Part shown: in pieces, positions 8,629-16,352 of the stretch
How positions within the stretch are numbered: position 1 is the first letter of the stretch
Layout of the letters: the number at the start of each line of letters is the position of its first letter
Assembly: GCF_041321155.1 (NCBI RefSeq)
Contig: NZ_JBGGWB010000001.1
Location: 1,933,501 to 1,997,500, forward strand
Length of the DNA: 64,000 nucleotides
Direction: 5' to 3'
Source of the DNA: Sphingomonas sp. IW22
GTDB taxonomy: Bacteria > Pseudomonadota > Alphaproteobacteria > Sphingomonadales > Sphingomonadaceae
Made by a program: the position numbers and the translations under genes
Notes under the pieces: generated by a model
Told to the model about the DNA's origin: nothing
Seen by the model: only the letters and a program-made list of their open reading frames with translations
The model's database searches: none

Positions 8629-9549
8629 ATGACCAGCCTGCCCACGCCCCCCAACGACCTCGACCGCGCCATCGGCTTCACGCTGCCGGATCGGCATGCC
8701 CGCGGGCGCATCGCGCGTCTGGGGCCGGTGCTGGACGAGATCCTGTCGGCCCATGCCTATCCGCCCGCCATCGAGCGGTTATTGGCGGAGGCGCTGACGC
8801 TGACCGCGCTGCTGGGGGCGACGCTGAAGGATGCCGGGGGGCAGCTGACGCTTCAGGCGCAGCAGCAAGGCGGCATCGTCAGCCTGATGGTCTGCGACTA
8901 TAAGGGTGGCGAGCTACGCGGCTATGTGCAGTTCGACGCTGAGCGGCTGGCGCAGCTGGGCGAGGATCCGTCGCTGTTCGCGCTGTTCAACCAGGGTTAT
9001 CTGGCCGTCACTTTCGACCAGGCGACGACGGGGGAGCGTTATCAGGGGATCGTTCCGCTGGACGGCGCATCGCTGGGCGAAGCGGCGCAGGCCTATTTCA
9101 TGCAGTCCGAACAGATCCCCAGCCTGGTCACCCTTGGCAGCCGGCGCGGTCCTGACGGCCGGCTGGTCGCGGGCGGCCTGTTCCTCCAGCATTTGCCGGA
9201 GGGCGAGGAAGGGCGTGAGCGCCTGCACGTGCGTGACGACCATCCCGAATGGGAACATGTCGAGGCGCTGGCCACGACCATGGGGCAGGACGAATTGGCC
9301 GATCCTTCCATTCCGCTCGAAAATCTCGTTTGGCGCCTGTTCAACGAGGAGCGGGAGGTCCGCACCCTGATGGGCGTCGACCTGACGCGCGGATGTCGGT
9401 GCAACGCCGACTATATCGGTTCAGTACTGGCCAAGTTTCCGGCCGAGGAGCGGGCCGAGATGGCCGACGATGCCGGCTTCATTACCGTCGATTGCGCCTT
9501 TTGCGCGCGCAAATTTCCAGTCTCGCTCGCCGACCTTGCGGCAAGCTGA
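8629..9549 (+). CDS. hslO: Redox-regulated chaperone Hsp33
   Basis: 306 residues. The N-terminal holdase domain is recognisable by LTALLGATLKDAGGQLTLQ and GELRGYVQFD. The C-terminal redox switch has CRC (RGCRCNADYI) and CAFC (VDCAFCARKF), the four zinc-binding cysteines. When oxidised the zinc is released and the protein becomes an active holdase. The ATG at 8629 gives the family length and lies just past the palindromic repeat. It probably has its own promoter, since a strong hairpin separates it from argF. Confidence 0.95.
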   Translation: MTSLPTPPNDLDRAIGFTLPDRHARGRIARLGPVLDEILSAHAYPPAIERLLAEALTLTALLGATLKDAGGQLTLQAQQQGGIVSLMVCDYKGGELRGYVQFDAERLAQLGEDPSLFALFNQGYLAVTFDQATTGERYQGIVPLDGASLGEAAQAYFMQSEQIPSLVTLGSRRGPDGRLVAGGLFLQHLPEGEEGRERLHVRDDHPEWEHVEALATTMGQDELADPSIPLENLVWRLFNEEREVRTLMGVDLTRGCRCNADYIGSVLAKFPAEERAEMADDAGFITVDCAFCARKFPVSLADLAAS

Positions 9550-9654
9550 ACCGACCCTTGCAAATCCCACCCGGTGATCCCACCTGATTAAATGAACGCT
9601 TGCGTTGGCGAATTGGGGATCGCCGGCCAGTGTGGGATGTCGGGGAGTGAGAAG

Positions 9655-10062
9655 ATGAGGTTGGCAGGCTGGCTGCGTTCCGCAATCGGCGGGGCGTTGT
9701 TGCTGGGCGGGGGCGTGGCATTTGCGGTGCCGGCACAGGCGCCGACGCTGAACGTGCTGTCGGGAATCGAACCGGGGCGCTGGCAACTGCGCGAGATTGA
9801 AAGCGGCACGGAACGGACTGTATGCGTCAGCGATCCGCGCATCCTGATCCAGCTGCATCACGGTGCCGCTCAGTGCGCGCGCTTCATCATCGACAATCAG
9901 CCGAAGAGCGGGACCGTGCATTATACCTGTTCCGGTGCGGGTCATGGCCGCACGACTCTGTCATTGGAAACGCCCCGGCTGTTGCAGATCAGCACGCAGG
10001 GACTGGCCAATGGCCTGCCTTTTCAAAGCGATATCGAGGCCCGCCGCCTTGGTCACTGCTGA
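9655..10062 (+). CDS. Exported DUF3617-like hypothetical protein
   Basis: 135 residues. The N-terminus MRLAGWLRSAIGGALLLGG with VAFAVPAQA is a Sec signal peptide. The mature part has GIEPGRWQLREIESG and pairs of cysteines (TVCVSD, AQCARF, YTCSG, GHC). This is the layout of small periplasmic DUF3617-type proteins of sphingomonads, whose function is unknown. GGGAG precedes the chosen ATG. An ATG 21 codons upstream would bury the signal peptide and was not used. It stands alone between hslO and queC, with a strong hairpin downstream. Confidence 0.68.
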   Translation: MRLAGWLRSAIGGALLLGGGVAFAVPAQAPTLNVLSGIEPGRWQLREIESGTERTVCVSDPRILIQLHHGAAQCARFIIDNQPKSGTVHYTCSGAGHGRTTLSLETPRLLQISTQGLANGLPFQSDIEARRLGHC

Positions 10063-10162
10063 TTTCCGCACGGCGTTCAGGGAAGGTTTAACTGTTTGGC
10101 GTTAGAAGCCGGAATTGCCTCTTATGGGGCATGCTCCCTGGCTAGAATTCCCAAGCCAAACT

Positions 10163-10197
10163 GGGTCGCCCCGCTTGTCGGGGCGGCCCTTTGTTGT
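10163..10197 (+). terminator. Hairpin terminator upstream of queC
   Basis: GGGTCGCCCCG, a 5-base loop and CGGGGCGGCCC pair over 11 bp (one G-U), followed by TTTGTTGT. It ends the upstream exported-protein transcript. It also lies in the 222-bp leader of queC, where a preQ1-responsive attenuator would be expected, but no preQ1 aptamer consensus was recognised. Confidence 0.6.
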
Positions 10198-10284
10198 AGG
10201 GCGCGGCCGCAGGCGCTATGTCTGCCGACAGATATGCGGGCCACGGTTCCGCCACTTCCAACATTTTCAGAGACCAGCCGCCCA

Positions 10285-10971
10285 ATGTCCACACAGCCGC
10301 TTGCCGTTGCCCTGATTTCCGGCGGCCTCGATTCAATGGTTTCGGCCGCCCATGCCCGTGAAGCCGGTTTCCGGCTGCTTGCGCTGTCGGTGGACTATAA
10401 TCAGCGCCACCAGATCGAACTGGCCGCCGCGCGGCGGATCGCGCGCGAACTGGGCGCCGAACGCCACATCGTGCTGCCGCTGGACCTGTCGGCTTTTGGC
10501 GGCTCGGCGCTGACCGCCGATATCGAGGTGCCGAAGAATGGCGTCGGTGAGGATATTCCGGTGACCTATGTCCCGGCGCGCAACACCATTTTTCTCAGCC
10601 TCGCGTTGGGCTGGGCCGAGGCGGCGGGCGCCCGCGACCTGTTCATCGGCGTCAATGCGCTCGACTATTCGGGCTATCCCGATTGCCGCCCCGAATTCAT
10701 CGCCGCGTTCGAGGGGCTGGCCGATCTGGCGACCAAGGCGGGGGTAGAGGGGCACCCGTTCCGCATCCACGCCCCGCTCCAGCACATGACCAAGGCCGAC
10801 ATCGCGCGCGAGGCGATGCGGCTGGGAATGGACGCGGGGATGAGCTGGTCTTGTTACGATCCCGCACCCGGCGGCCTGCATTGCGGGCTGTGCGACAGTT
10901 GCCGCTTGCGGATGAAGGGTTTTGAGGAAGCGGGTCTGCCCGATCCCACCCGTTACGCGACCCACCCATGA
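10285..10971 (+). CDS. queC: 7-cyano-7-deazaguanine synthase QueC
   Basis: The 228-residue protein has the PP-loop ATP-binding motif LISGGLDSM at residues 9-17 and the zinc-binding [14 protein letters not shown] near the C-terminus, preceded by a further cysteine in SWSCYDP. It converts 7-carboxy-7-deazaguanine to preQ0 using ATP and ammonia, on the way to queuosine in tRNA. Its last four bases overlap the queE start (ATGA), so queC and queE are translated as a coupled pair that catalyses consecutive steps. Confidence 0.95.
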   Translation: MSTQPLAVALISGGLDSMVSAAHAREAGFRLLALSVDYNQRHQIELAAARRIARELGAERHIVLPLDLSAFGGSALTADIEVPKNGVGEDIPVTYVPARNTIFLSLALGWAEAAGARDLFIGVNALDYSGYPDCRPEFIAAFEGLADLATKAGVEGHPFRIHAPLQHMTKADIAREAMRLGMDAGMSWSCYDPAPGGLHCGLCDSCRLRMKGFEEAGLPDPTRYATHP

Positions 10972-11600
10972 GCTACGCCGTCAAGGAACTGTTCCTGACC
11001 CTGCAGGGGGAGGGGTTTCATGCCGGTCGCCGCGCGGTGTTCGTACGGTTCGCCGGGTGCAACCTTTGGTCTGGCCGAGAATCGGATCGGGCCAGCGCGA
11101 TCTGCCGCTTCTGCGATACCGATTTCGTGGGCATGGACGGCGGCGGGGGCGGGCGCTTCGACAATGCTGACGCGCTGGTCCAGGCGGTCGAGGCGGCATG
11201 GGGGCCGGGTAGCGACAACCGGCTCGTCGTGCTGACCGGCGGCGAGCCAATGTTGCAGGTGGACGACGCGCTGGTCGATGCGCTGCATCAGGCGGGCTTC
11301 ACCATCGCCATCGAAAGCAACGGCACGCTGGCCGTTCACCGCGGCATCGACTGGGTCTGCATCAGCCCCAAGGCAGGCAGCGAAGTGGTGCAGCGCGCGG
11401 GTGACGAACTGAAGCTGGTTTGGCCGCAAGCAGGCAGCGATGTGGACGCGATGGAGCAATGGGACTTCCGCCACTTCCTGGTTCAGCCGCTGGACGACGC
11501 GGCGGGCCGGGCGAATTGGGAAGCCGCGATTGCGCTCGCCATGGATCGGCCGCGCTGGCGGTTGTCGTTGCAGACGCACAAGCTGCTCGGCCTGCGCTGA
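10968..11600 (+). CDS. queE: 7-carboxy-7-deazaguanine synthase QueE
   Basis: 210 residues; a compact radical SAM enzyme. The cluster motif runs from GCNLW to CRFC: a Cys, 14 residues, a Cys, 2 residues and a Cys. This is the variant spacing known from Burkholderia QueE, not the classical CX3CX2[11 protein letters not shown] is the SAM-binding GGE motif. It makes 7-carboxy-7-deazaguanine from 6-carboxytetrahydropterin. It overlaps queC by four bases. Confidence 0.93.
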   Translation: MSYAVKELFLTLQGEGFHAGRRAVFVRFAGCNLWSGRESDRASAICRFCDTDFVGMDGGGGGRFDNADALVQAVEAAWGPGSDNRLVVLTGGEPMLQVDDALVDALHQAGFTIAIESNGTLAVHRGIDWVCISPKAGSEVVQRAGDELKLVWPQAGSDVDAMEQWDFRHFLVQPLDDAAGRANWEAAIALAMDRPRWRLSLQTHKLLGLR

Positions 11601-11606
11601 CCCCCG

Positions 11607-12341
11607 GTGCATATCGTTGCGCCTGCCATCATGCTGTCGGTGCAACCGCATGGGGAACATGGCGCGATCGTCAGAGCCCTGACTCGCGATGATGGTGTTC
11701 AGCCCGGCTATGTCCGCGGGGGCCGTTCACGCGCGCTGCGTCCGGTGCTTCAACCGGGCAACCGCATCCGGGGCGAATGGCGCGCGCGAACCGAAAGCCA
11801 GCTTGCCGCGCTGACGGTCGAACTGCTGCAGAGCTGCGCGCCCTTGTTTACCGAGGCTTTGCCCGCTGCCGCCATCGAATGGCTGACCGCACTGACCGTC
11901 GCCACCCTGCCGGAGGGGCAGCGATACCCGGCGCTTTACGACGCGCTGGGGGCGGTGATCGACGCGGTGGAGGCTGCCCCTGCCGCGCGCGGATGGGCCG
12001 GGCTGATCGCACGATATGAACTGTTGTTGCTGGCAGAGCTGGGGTTCGGCCTGGCGCTCGACACCTGTATCGCGACCGGCGTTCGCGACGACCTCGCTTT
12101 TGTCAGTCCGCGAAGTGGCGGTGCGGTCAGCCGTGACGCTGCACGCGGTTATGAAGCGCGACTGCTGCCATTGCCGTCGTTCCTGACGGCGGGTGGGGAG
12201 GCGCCCGACTGGCAGGCGATCTTTGCCGCCTTTGCCATCACCGGTCATTTCGTCGAGCGCGACCTGCTGTCCGGGCGGGCGGGCGATGCGTTGGCCGCGC
12301 GAGAGCGGTTGCTGGAACGGTTGCGGCGCGCGAGCGGCTAG
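11607..12341 (+). CDS. recO: DNA repair protein RecO
   Basis: 244 residues. The N-terminal OB fold is marked by PAIMLSVQPHGEHGAIVRAL and GYVRGGRSRALRPVLQPGN. A helical region follows with YELLLLAELGFGLALDTC, as in RecO. It helps load RecA on SSB-coated single-stranded DNA with RecR. The start is a GTG at 11607, six bases past queE. The cysteine-zinc motif found in some RecO proteins is reduced to a single Cys, which is usual in this order. Confidence 0.9.
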   Translation: MHIVAPAIMLSVQPHGEHGAIVRALTRDDGVQPGYVRGGRSRALRPVLQPGNRIRGEWRARTESQLAALTVELLQSCAPLFTEALPAAAIEWLTALTVATLPEGQRYPALYDALGAVIDAVEAAPAARGWAGLIARYELLLLAELGFGLALDTCIATGVRDDLAFVSPRSGGAVSRDAARGYEARLLPLPSFLTAGGEAPDWQAIFAAFAITGHFVERDLLSGRAGDALAARERLLERLRRASG

Positions 12342-12371
12342 GGCATGGGCAGCGCCGAAAAGGAGGGTCTA

Positions 12372-13418
12372 ATGCCGCATCTGATCGCCGTGTTGCCGGG
12401 GGACGGCATCGGCCCCGAAGTCACCGCCGAAGCGCGCCGCGTCCTTGAGGCGCTGAGTCTTGATCTGGTGTTCGAGGAAGCGCCCGTCGGCGGTGCTGCC
12501 TATGATGCGGCGGGGCATCCGCTGCCGCCTGTCACGCTCGACCTTGCCCGTCGCTCTGACGCGATTCTGTTCGGTGCCGTCGGTGACGCACGCTATGACA
12601 GTCTTGAGCGCGCGTTGCGGCCCGAACAGGCTATTCTGGGTCTGCGCAAGGAACTGGGCTTGTTCGCCAATCTGCGGCCTGCGCGGCTGTTCAAGGGGCT
12701 GGAAGACGCCTCGGCCCTTCGTCCTGAAGTTGCGGCGACGATCGACCTTGTCATCGTGCGCGAACTGACCGGTGACGTGTATTTCGGCCTGAAATCGCGC
12801 GGTACGACGGCGGACGGGCTGCGCGAGGGTCGCGACCTGATGCGCTATGACGAAGCCGAAGTGGCGCGCATTGCCCGTGTTGGTTTTGAGACCGCCCGCA
12901 CGCGCGGTCGCCGGCTGTGTTCGGTTGACAAGGCCAATGTGCTGGAAACCTCGCAGCTGTGGCGCGATGTCGTGATCGAGGTGTCGGCCGACTATCCAGA
13001 TGTGGCACTGACCCACATGTATGTCGACAATGCCGCCATGCAGATGGTGCGCGATCCCGGTCAGTTCGACGTGATCGTGACCGGCAATCTGTTCGGCGAC
13101 ATCCTGTCGGATCAGGCGTCGATGTGCGCCGGGTCGATCGGCATGCTGCCTTCGGCAGCGCTGGGCGCGACGGGGCAGGGGCTTTATGAGCCGATCCACG
13201 GCTCGGCGCCCGATATCGCCGGTCAGGGCAAGGCCAATCCATGTGCCGCAATCCTGTCGGCGGCGATGTTGCTGCGTCATTCGCTGCGCCTGTCCGAACC
13301 CGCTGACCGGGTTGAAGCGGCGGTTGCTGCAGCCATTGTTGGCGGCGCTCGCACCGCCGACCTTGGTGGTACCCTGTCGACGCGGGATATGGCCGACCGG
13401 ATCATCGCCGGGCTGTAA
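12372..13418 (+). CDS. leuB: 3-isopropylmalate dehydrogenase
   Basis: 348 residues. It begins with [13 protein letters not shown] and contains TGDVYFG, the catalytic [13 protein letters not shown], the metal-binding [31 protein letters not shown], and [18 protein letters not shown]. It oxidises and decarboxylates 3-isopropylmalate with NAD in leucine synthesis. An AGGAGG box lies five bases before the chosen ATG; an ATG nine codons earlier overlaps that box and was rejected. leuC and leuD are not in the window. It is convergent with the psp array. Confidence 0.95.
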   Translation: MPHLIAVLPGDGIGPEVTAEARRVLEALSLDLVFEEAPVGGAAYDAAGHPLPPVTLDLARRSDAILFGAVGDARYDSLERALRPEQAILGLRKELGLFANLRPARLFKGLEDASALRPEVAATIDLVIVRELTGDVYFGLKSRGTTADGLREGRDLMRYDEAEVARIARVGFETARTRGRRLCSVDKANVLETSQLWRDVVIEVSADYPDVALTHMYVDNAAMQMVRDPGQFDVIVTGNLFGDILSDQASMCAGSIGMLPSAALGATGQGLYEPIHGSAPDIAGQGKANPCAAILSAAMLLRHSLRLSEPADRVEAAVAAAIVGGARTADLGGTLSTRDMADRIIAGL

Positions 13419-13446
13419 CACCCGGCAGTCACCGGCATCGTTGTTC

Positions 13447-13695
13447 CTAAAGGTCGACTCCGGCGGCAATCGCTTCCAGCTTGCGGATGCGCTCCTTCAG
13501 ATCGGCAATCTCGATCCGCTGGGTGGCCGACGGACCGGGAATGTTGTCGCTGTCCGCGGGTGCGCTGGCGGCGTTCAATTGCTGGCGTTTCAGGGCCAGC
13601 CACCCGCGCCAGGCCACCAGAAGGGCAGCGGTGATCATTGCCAGCGCCGTCAGCGCCGCCGCGGCCATGGACAGATAGAATTGGGGGTCATGCAT
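13447..13695 (-). CDS. Small PspB-like membrane protein, last of the psp array
   Basis: 82 residues: one N-terminal membrane helix (AAAALTALAMITAALLVAW), a basic linker, and a C-terminal helix IADLKERIRKLEAIAAG. It is the most diverged of the small proteins downstream of pspC and ends right after the ERI-type motif. GGGAGA sits eight bases before this ATG. An ATG at 13731, overlapping the preceding stop as TGATG, would add 12 residues and cannot be excluded. Function is unknown; position and layout suggest an envelope-stress role. Confidence 0.72.
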   Translation of the reverse strand: MHDPQFYLSMAAAALTALAMITAALLVAWRGWLALKRQQLNAASAPADSDNIPGPSATQRIEIADLKERIRKLEAIAAGVDL

Positions 13696-13730
13696 CGCTG
13701 CGTCTCCCATCGAAAATTCGGGCGCCAGCA

Positions 13731-13976
13731 TCAGGCGCGGTTGTCGTCGCGCAGCCGGGCGATCTCGCGGTCCAGCCTCACGCTGTCTTCGGTGTCGGTG
13801 ATGACGCGCTCCAGCACGGCCACACGTTCCTTCAGCGTGCGGATCTCCTCGCGCATCCGAACCGAGTCGGGGTGATCGCCGCCGGGGCGTTCGTTCTGCG
13901 CCTTGACCTTGGCCTGGACGATCTTCCCGATCGTTACCAGCGCCACGATCGCCACCACCATCGAAAACGGGTCCAT
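13731..13976 (-). CDS. Small PspB-like membrane protein (psp array member 4)
   Basis: 81 residues: a membrane helix at the N-terminus (DPFSMVVAIVALVTIGKIV), a charged linker, and a coiled-coil tail with LKERVAVLERVITD and RLDREIARLR. Both motifs recur in the other members of this array. GGGAGGG lies four bases before the ATG. It is minus-strand, in series with the others and without internal terminators. No function is known. Confidence 0.75.
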   Translation of the reverse strand: MDPFSMVVAIVALVTIGKIVQAKVKAQNERPGGDHPDSVRMREEIRTLKERVAVLERVITDTEDSVRLDREIARLRDDNRA

Positions 13977-14008
13977 CAATCCCTCCCTAGTCGCCTTTGG
14001 CGTATCGT

Positions 14009-14278
14009 TCAGTTCAGCGGCTGTTGACGCAGCCGTTCAATCTCGTCGGCGACGGCAATGCCTCGGTCGGTGACGATACGCTCCAGCACGCGCACGCGCT
14101 GCTCCAGCCGTTCGACATGCGCGGCATATTGCGCCGCCTTTTCCGCCGTCTGGGCATTCAGCGCCGTCGCCGTCGCTTCCTTGTGCTTAAGCCAACGCTT
14201 GAACATGTCGCTGCCGACGCCCGCGATCACGGGGATGCCCACGACGATCAGGAAGAAGCTGATCATGTTCAGGTCCAT
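14009..14278 (-). CDS. Small PspB-like membrane protein (psp array member 3)
   Basis: 89 residues: helix MISFFLIVVGIPVIAGVG, basic stop-transfer MFKRWLKHKEA, then a coiled coil ending RVRVLERIVTD and ADEIERLRQQ. A strong GGAGG box precedes the ATG. The long upstream extension of this frame (to 14488) crosses the preceding gene and is not real. The architecture is that of PspB: one helix followed by a cytoplasmic coiled coil. Confidence 0.78.
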   Translation of the reverse strand: MDLNMISFFLIVVGIPVIAGVGSDMFKRWLKHKEATATALNAQTAEKAAQYAAHVERLEQRVRVLERIVTDRGIAVADEIERLRQQPLN

Positions 14279-14292
14279 TGCCGATCCTCCGT

Positions 14293-14613
14293 TCAGTTGG
14301 CGCGGCCGCGCAGCTGCTCGATCTCGCGGTCGAGTGCACGAGCGCCATCGGTGACGATCCGCTCGACATTGGCGAGCCGATCCTTGATCGAGCCGAGTTC
14401 GGCGCGAAGCTGCGCGTTTTCCTGGCTCAGCAATTTTATTCGTTCGACCGTTTCGTCGTTGCGGACGGGATAGATGGCCTGGCCCCATGCACCGTCGAGC
14501 GGATAGTCGTTCTTCACGCGCATCCAGGTGGTCAGCACCCAGCCAGCGACACCGATGACGGTCAGCGTCACGATCAGCGGCGCAGATTCCATCAGAAGTG
14601 GGATCGTTTCCAT
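14293..14613 (-). CDS. Small PspB-like membrane protein (psp array member 2)
   Basis: 106 residues: membrane helix APLIVTLTVIGVAGWVLTTWM, then a loop with NDYPLDGAWG, then a coiled coil carrying NVERIVTD and ALDREIEQLRGR. The loop and helix resemble the next upstream member (WIVTTWLRVKHGYP against WVLTTWMRVKNDYP), so these two are the closest pair and look like a duplication. GGAAGGA precedes the ATG. Function unknown. Confidence 0.8.
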   Translation of the reverse strand: METIPLLMESAPLIVTLTVIGVAGWVLTTWMRVKNDYPLDGAWGQAIYPVRNDETVERIKLLSQENAQLRAELGSIKDRLANVERIVTDGARALDREIEQLRGRAN

Positions 14614-14626
14614 ATTCTGTCCTTCC

Positions 14627-14920
14627 TCAGCGCAGCGCGTCGATGTCGCGGTTCAGTCGTTCGGCAGGGTCGGTCGCGATGCGCTCCAGCACGGCGATCC
14701 GTTCCTCCAGCCGACCGATCTGTCCGGTAAGCCGCTCATTTTCCGATGCCAGCAGCGCGATGCGCCGATCAGCGTCGGGGCCGGCGCCCTTGTGTATCGT
14801 TGCGCCATTGTCGTCGGTGATCGGATAGCCATGCTTGACGCGCAGCCATGTCGTGACGATCCAGGCACCCATCGACAGCGCGATGATCGCGATAACGAAA
14901 CCCGGTCCACCCCAGCCCAT
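14627..14920 (-). CDS. Small PspB-like membrane protein (psp array member 1)
   Basis: 97 residues: helix GFVIAIIALSMGAWIVTTWL, short polar loop RVKHGYPITDD, then a coiled coil ending IAVLERIATD and LNRDIDALR. GGGAGGAAG precedes the ATG. It directly follows pspC, with 29 bp between them, so it is almost certainly in the psp transcript. Together with the three downstream relatives it repeats the pspB layout and the C-terminal signature also seen at the end of PspC. Confidence 0.8.
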   Translation of the reverse strand: MGWGGPGFVIAIIALSMGAWIVTTWLRVKHGYPITDDNGATIHKGAGPDADRRIALLASENERLTGQIGRLEERIAVLERIATDPAERLNRDIDALR

Positions 14921-14949
14921 TGTTCTTCCTCCCTTTTATCTACGCGCCG

Positions 14950-15330
14950 TCAGCGAAGCCGGTCGATCTCTTCGGCCAGGCGGTTGTTGCGCCCGACATA
15001 GAAGCTCTCGATTTCAGCCAGGCGCCGGTCGATGTCGCGAAACTTCGAACGGACTTCGGCGGTCGAGCGCTTGGGATTGGAGCGTACGCGCTGCCAGAAC
15101 TTCTCGTCCTCCGCGCTTTCATACAGGCCATAGGGTTTGGCCGGTGCCATCCAGGCGATCATGAAATAGGCGACCAGCGTCCAGGGAAAGCCCCCCAGCA
15201 GGGTCAGCATGGCTGCGCCGACGCGAACCCAGATGACATCGACGCCGGTATAGTCCGCGATACCCGCGCAGACGCCCATCCATTTGCCGTTCTGCTTGTC
15301 GACATATAATTTGGTGCGGCTGGCAGACAT
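14950..15330 (-). CDS. pspC: Phage shock protein PspC
   Basis: 126 residues. The PspC domain is clear: KLYVDKQNGKWMGVCAGIADY, VIWVRVGAAMLTL, then a membrane helix FPWTLVAYFMIAWMA. After it comes a soluble tail with KFRDIDRRLAEIES and RLAEEIDRLR. This tail, absent from minimal PspC proteins, matches the C-terminal signature of the small proteins encoded downstream. PspC is the inner-membrane partner of PspB; in enterobacteria the pair senses envelope stress and draws PspA away from PspF. The ATG at 15330 follows a GAGGAGG box inside the end of pspB. Confidence 0.9.
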   Translation of the reverse strand: MSASRTKLYVDKQNGKWMGVCAGIADYTGVDVIWVRVGAAMLTLLGGFPWTLVAYFMIAWMAPAKPYGLYESAEDEKFWQRVRSNPKRSTAEVRSKFRDIDRRLAEIESFYVGRNNRLAEEIDRLR

Positions 15331-15331
15331 T

Positions 15332-15610
15332 TCAGTTCCTCCTCGAGAAATCATATTGGGACCGCTCGTCCTCACGCACGCGGGGTGCTTCGGGCTGGAA
15401 GTCCGGGTTGTCGGCGGCGACGATCCGTTCGATGGTCTCCAGCCGCTCGTCGAGCCGCCGGGCCATGTGATGTAGTTCGTCGAGCAGCTTCTCGTCCTCG
15501 CCGGTCAGGGTCGGGGACTGTTTCCACTTCGTGATGTAGTGGAGGATGATCCAGGGCATCCCGACGAACAGGATGCCGCAGACCATGATCGGGACAAGCA
15601 CGTCCTCCAT
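15332..15610 (-). CDS. pspB: Phage shock protein PspB
   Basis: 92 residues: N-terminal helix VPIMVCGILFVGMPWIILHYITKW, then LDELHHMARRLDERLETIERIVAAD, the amphipathic coiled coil of PspB. Length and layout match the family. Its stop is one base from the pspC start and its own start is a few bases past pspA, so pspA-pspB-pspC form one tight operon. The ETIERIV sequence is the prototype of the motif repeated in the downstream small proteins. Confidence 0.9.
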   Translation of the reverse strand: MEDVLVPIMVCGILFVGMPWIILHYITKWKQSPTLTGEDEKLLDELHHMARRLDERLETIERIVAADNPDFQPEAPRVREDERSQYDFSRRN

Positions 15611-15614
15611 GGGA

Positions 15615-16280
15615 TCAGCCTTCCTTGTTCAGGCGCGCCTTCAGCGCGGCCAGCTCGGCATCGACCTTTTCCGACGACTTCAGCTCGGCAATCTCTTCCT
15701 CAAGCGTCTTTACGCCGCCCATGCCGGCCGCATCGGCGCGACCCTCTGCCATGTCGACGCGGCGCTCCAGCGTGTCGAACCGCGAAAAGGCGTCGGCCAC
15801 GCGTTCACCGGCATACATTTCGCGCAGGCGATAGCGGTTCTCGGCGCTTTCCAGCCGGGTCGCGATCGAGTTCTGGCGCGAACGTGCTTCGCGCAGCTTG
15901 CTCTGGAGTTTGGCGATATCGGCTTCCGATGCCTTCAGCGCGTCGTCCAGCACGGTGATCTCGGCCTTGAGCTGATCGGCCATGTCAGCGGCCTTCTGGC
16001 GCTCGACCAGCGCGGCCTTGGCGAGATCCTCGCGATCCTTGGACAGCGCCAGTTCGGCCTTTTCGGTCCAGCTGTCCTGCAGCTTTTCCAGCTTGGCGAT
16101 GTGGCGGCGCATTTCCTTCTGATCGGCGATGGTGCGCGCGGCGGATGCGCGAACCTCGACCAGCGTTTCCTCCATCTCGAGGATGATCATGCGGATCATC
16201 TTCGCAGGGTCTTCCGCCTTGTCGAGCAGGTCGGTGACATTGGCGGCGATGATGTCCCGCGTCCTGGAGAAAATACCCAT
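15615..16280 (-). CDS. pspA: Phage shock protein PspA
   Basis: 221 residues, almost entirely coiled coil. MGIFSRTRDIIAANVTDLLD is the N-terminal amphipathic helix that binds stressed membranes, and the rest is the ESCRT-III-like helical hairpin typical of PspA/IM30. In proteobacteria PspA also binds PspF and blocks its ATPase. GAAGGAG precedes the ATG at 16280; an ATG eight residues upstream lies before that box. A strong hairpin with a T-run sits 25-60 bases upstream, between pspA and the preceding gene, so expression depends on read-through or on a promoter not recognised here. Confidence 0.95.
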   Translation of the reverse strand: MGIFSRTRDIIAANVTDLLDKAEDPAKMIRMIILEMEETLVEVRASAARTIADQKEMRRHIAKLEKLQDSWTEKAELALSKDREDLAKAALVERQKAADMADQLKAEITVLDDALKASEADIAKLQSKLREARSRQNSIATRLESAENRYRLREMYAGERVADAFSRFDTLERRVDMAEGRADAAGMGGVKTLEEEIAELKSSEKVDAELAALKARLNKEG

Positions 16281-16304
16281 GAAAAATACTCCTTCGTACA
16301 ATCG

Positions 16305-16341
16305 TCAAAAATCCGGGGCGAGGATGAGGGCCTCGCCCCGG
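16305..16341 (-). terminator. Hairpin with T-run between the TonB-C gene and pspA
   Basis: CCGGGGCGAGG, a 7-base loop and CCTCGCCCCGG form a perfect 11-bp stem. On the minus strand it is followed by ATTTTTGA, the classical intrinsic terminator form. It lies after the stop of the TonB-C gene and before the pspA ribosome-binding site. It therefore either ends the upstream transcript or attenuates read-through into pspA. Confidence 0.8.
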
Positions 16342-16352
16342 CCAGGGACCGG

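Noticed and set aside
10063-10284. Possible preQ1 riboswitch before queC
   Set aside because: A strong hairpin is present, but I could not find the preQ1-I or preQ1-II aptamer consensus. I kept it as a terminator only.
13447-15610. CRISPR or phage structural repeat in the run of small genes
   Set aside because: The similarity is at protein level between distinct genes with their own ribosome-binding sites; there are no short identical DNA repeats with spacers.
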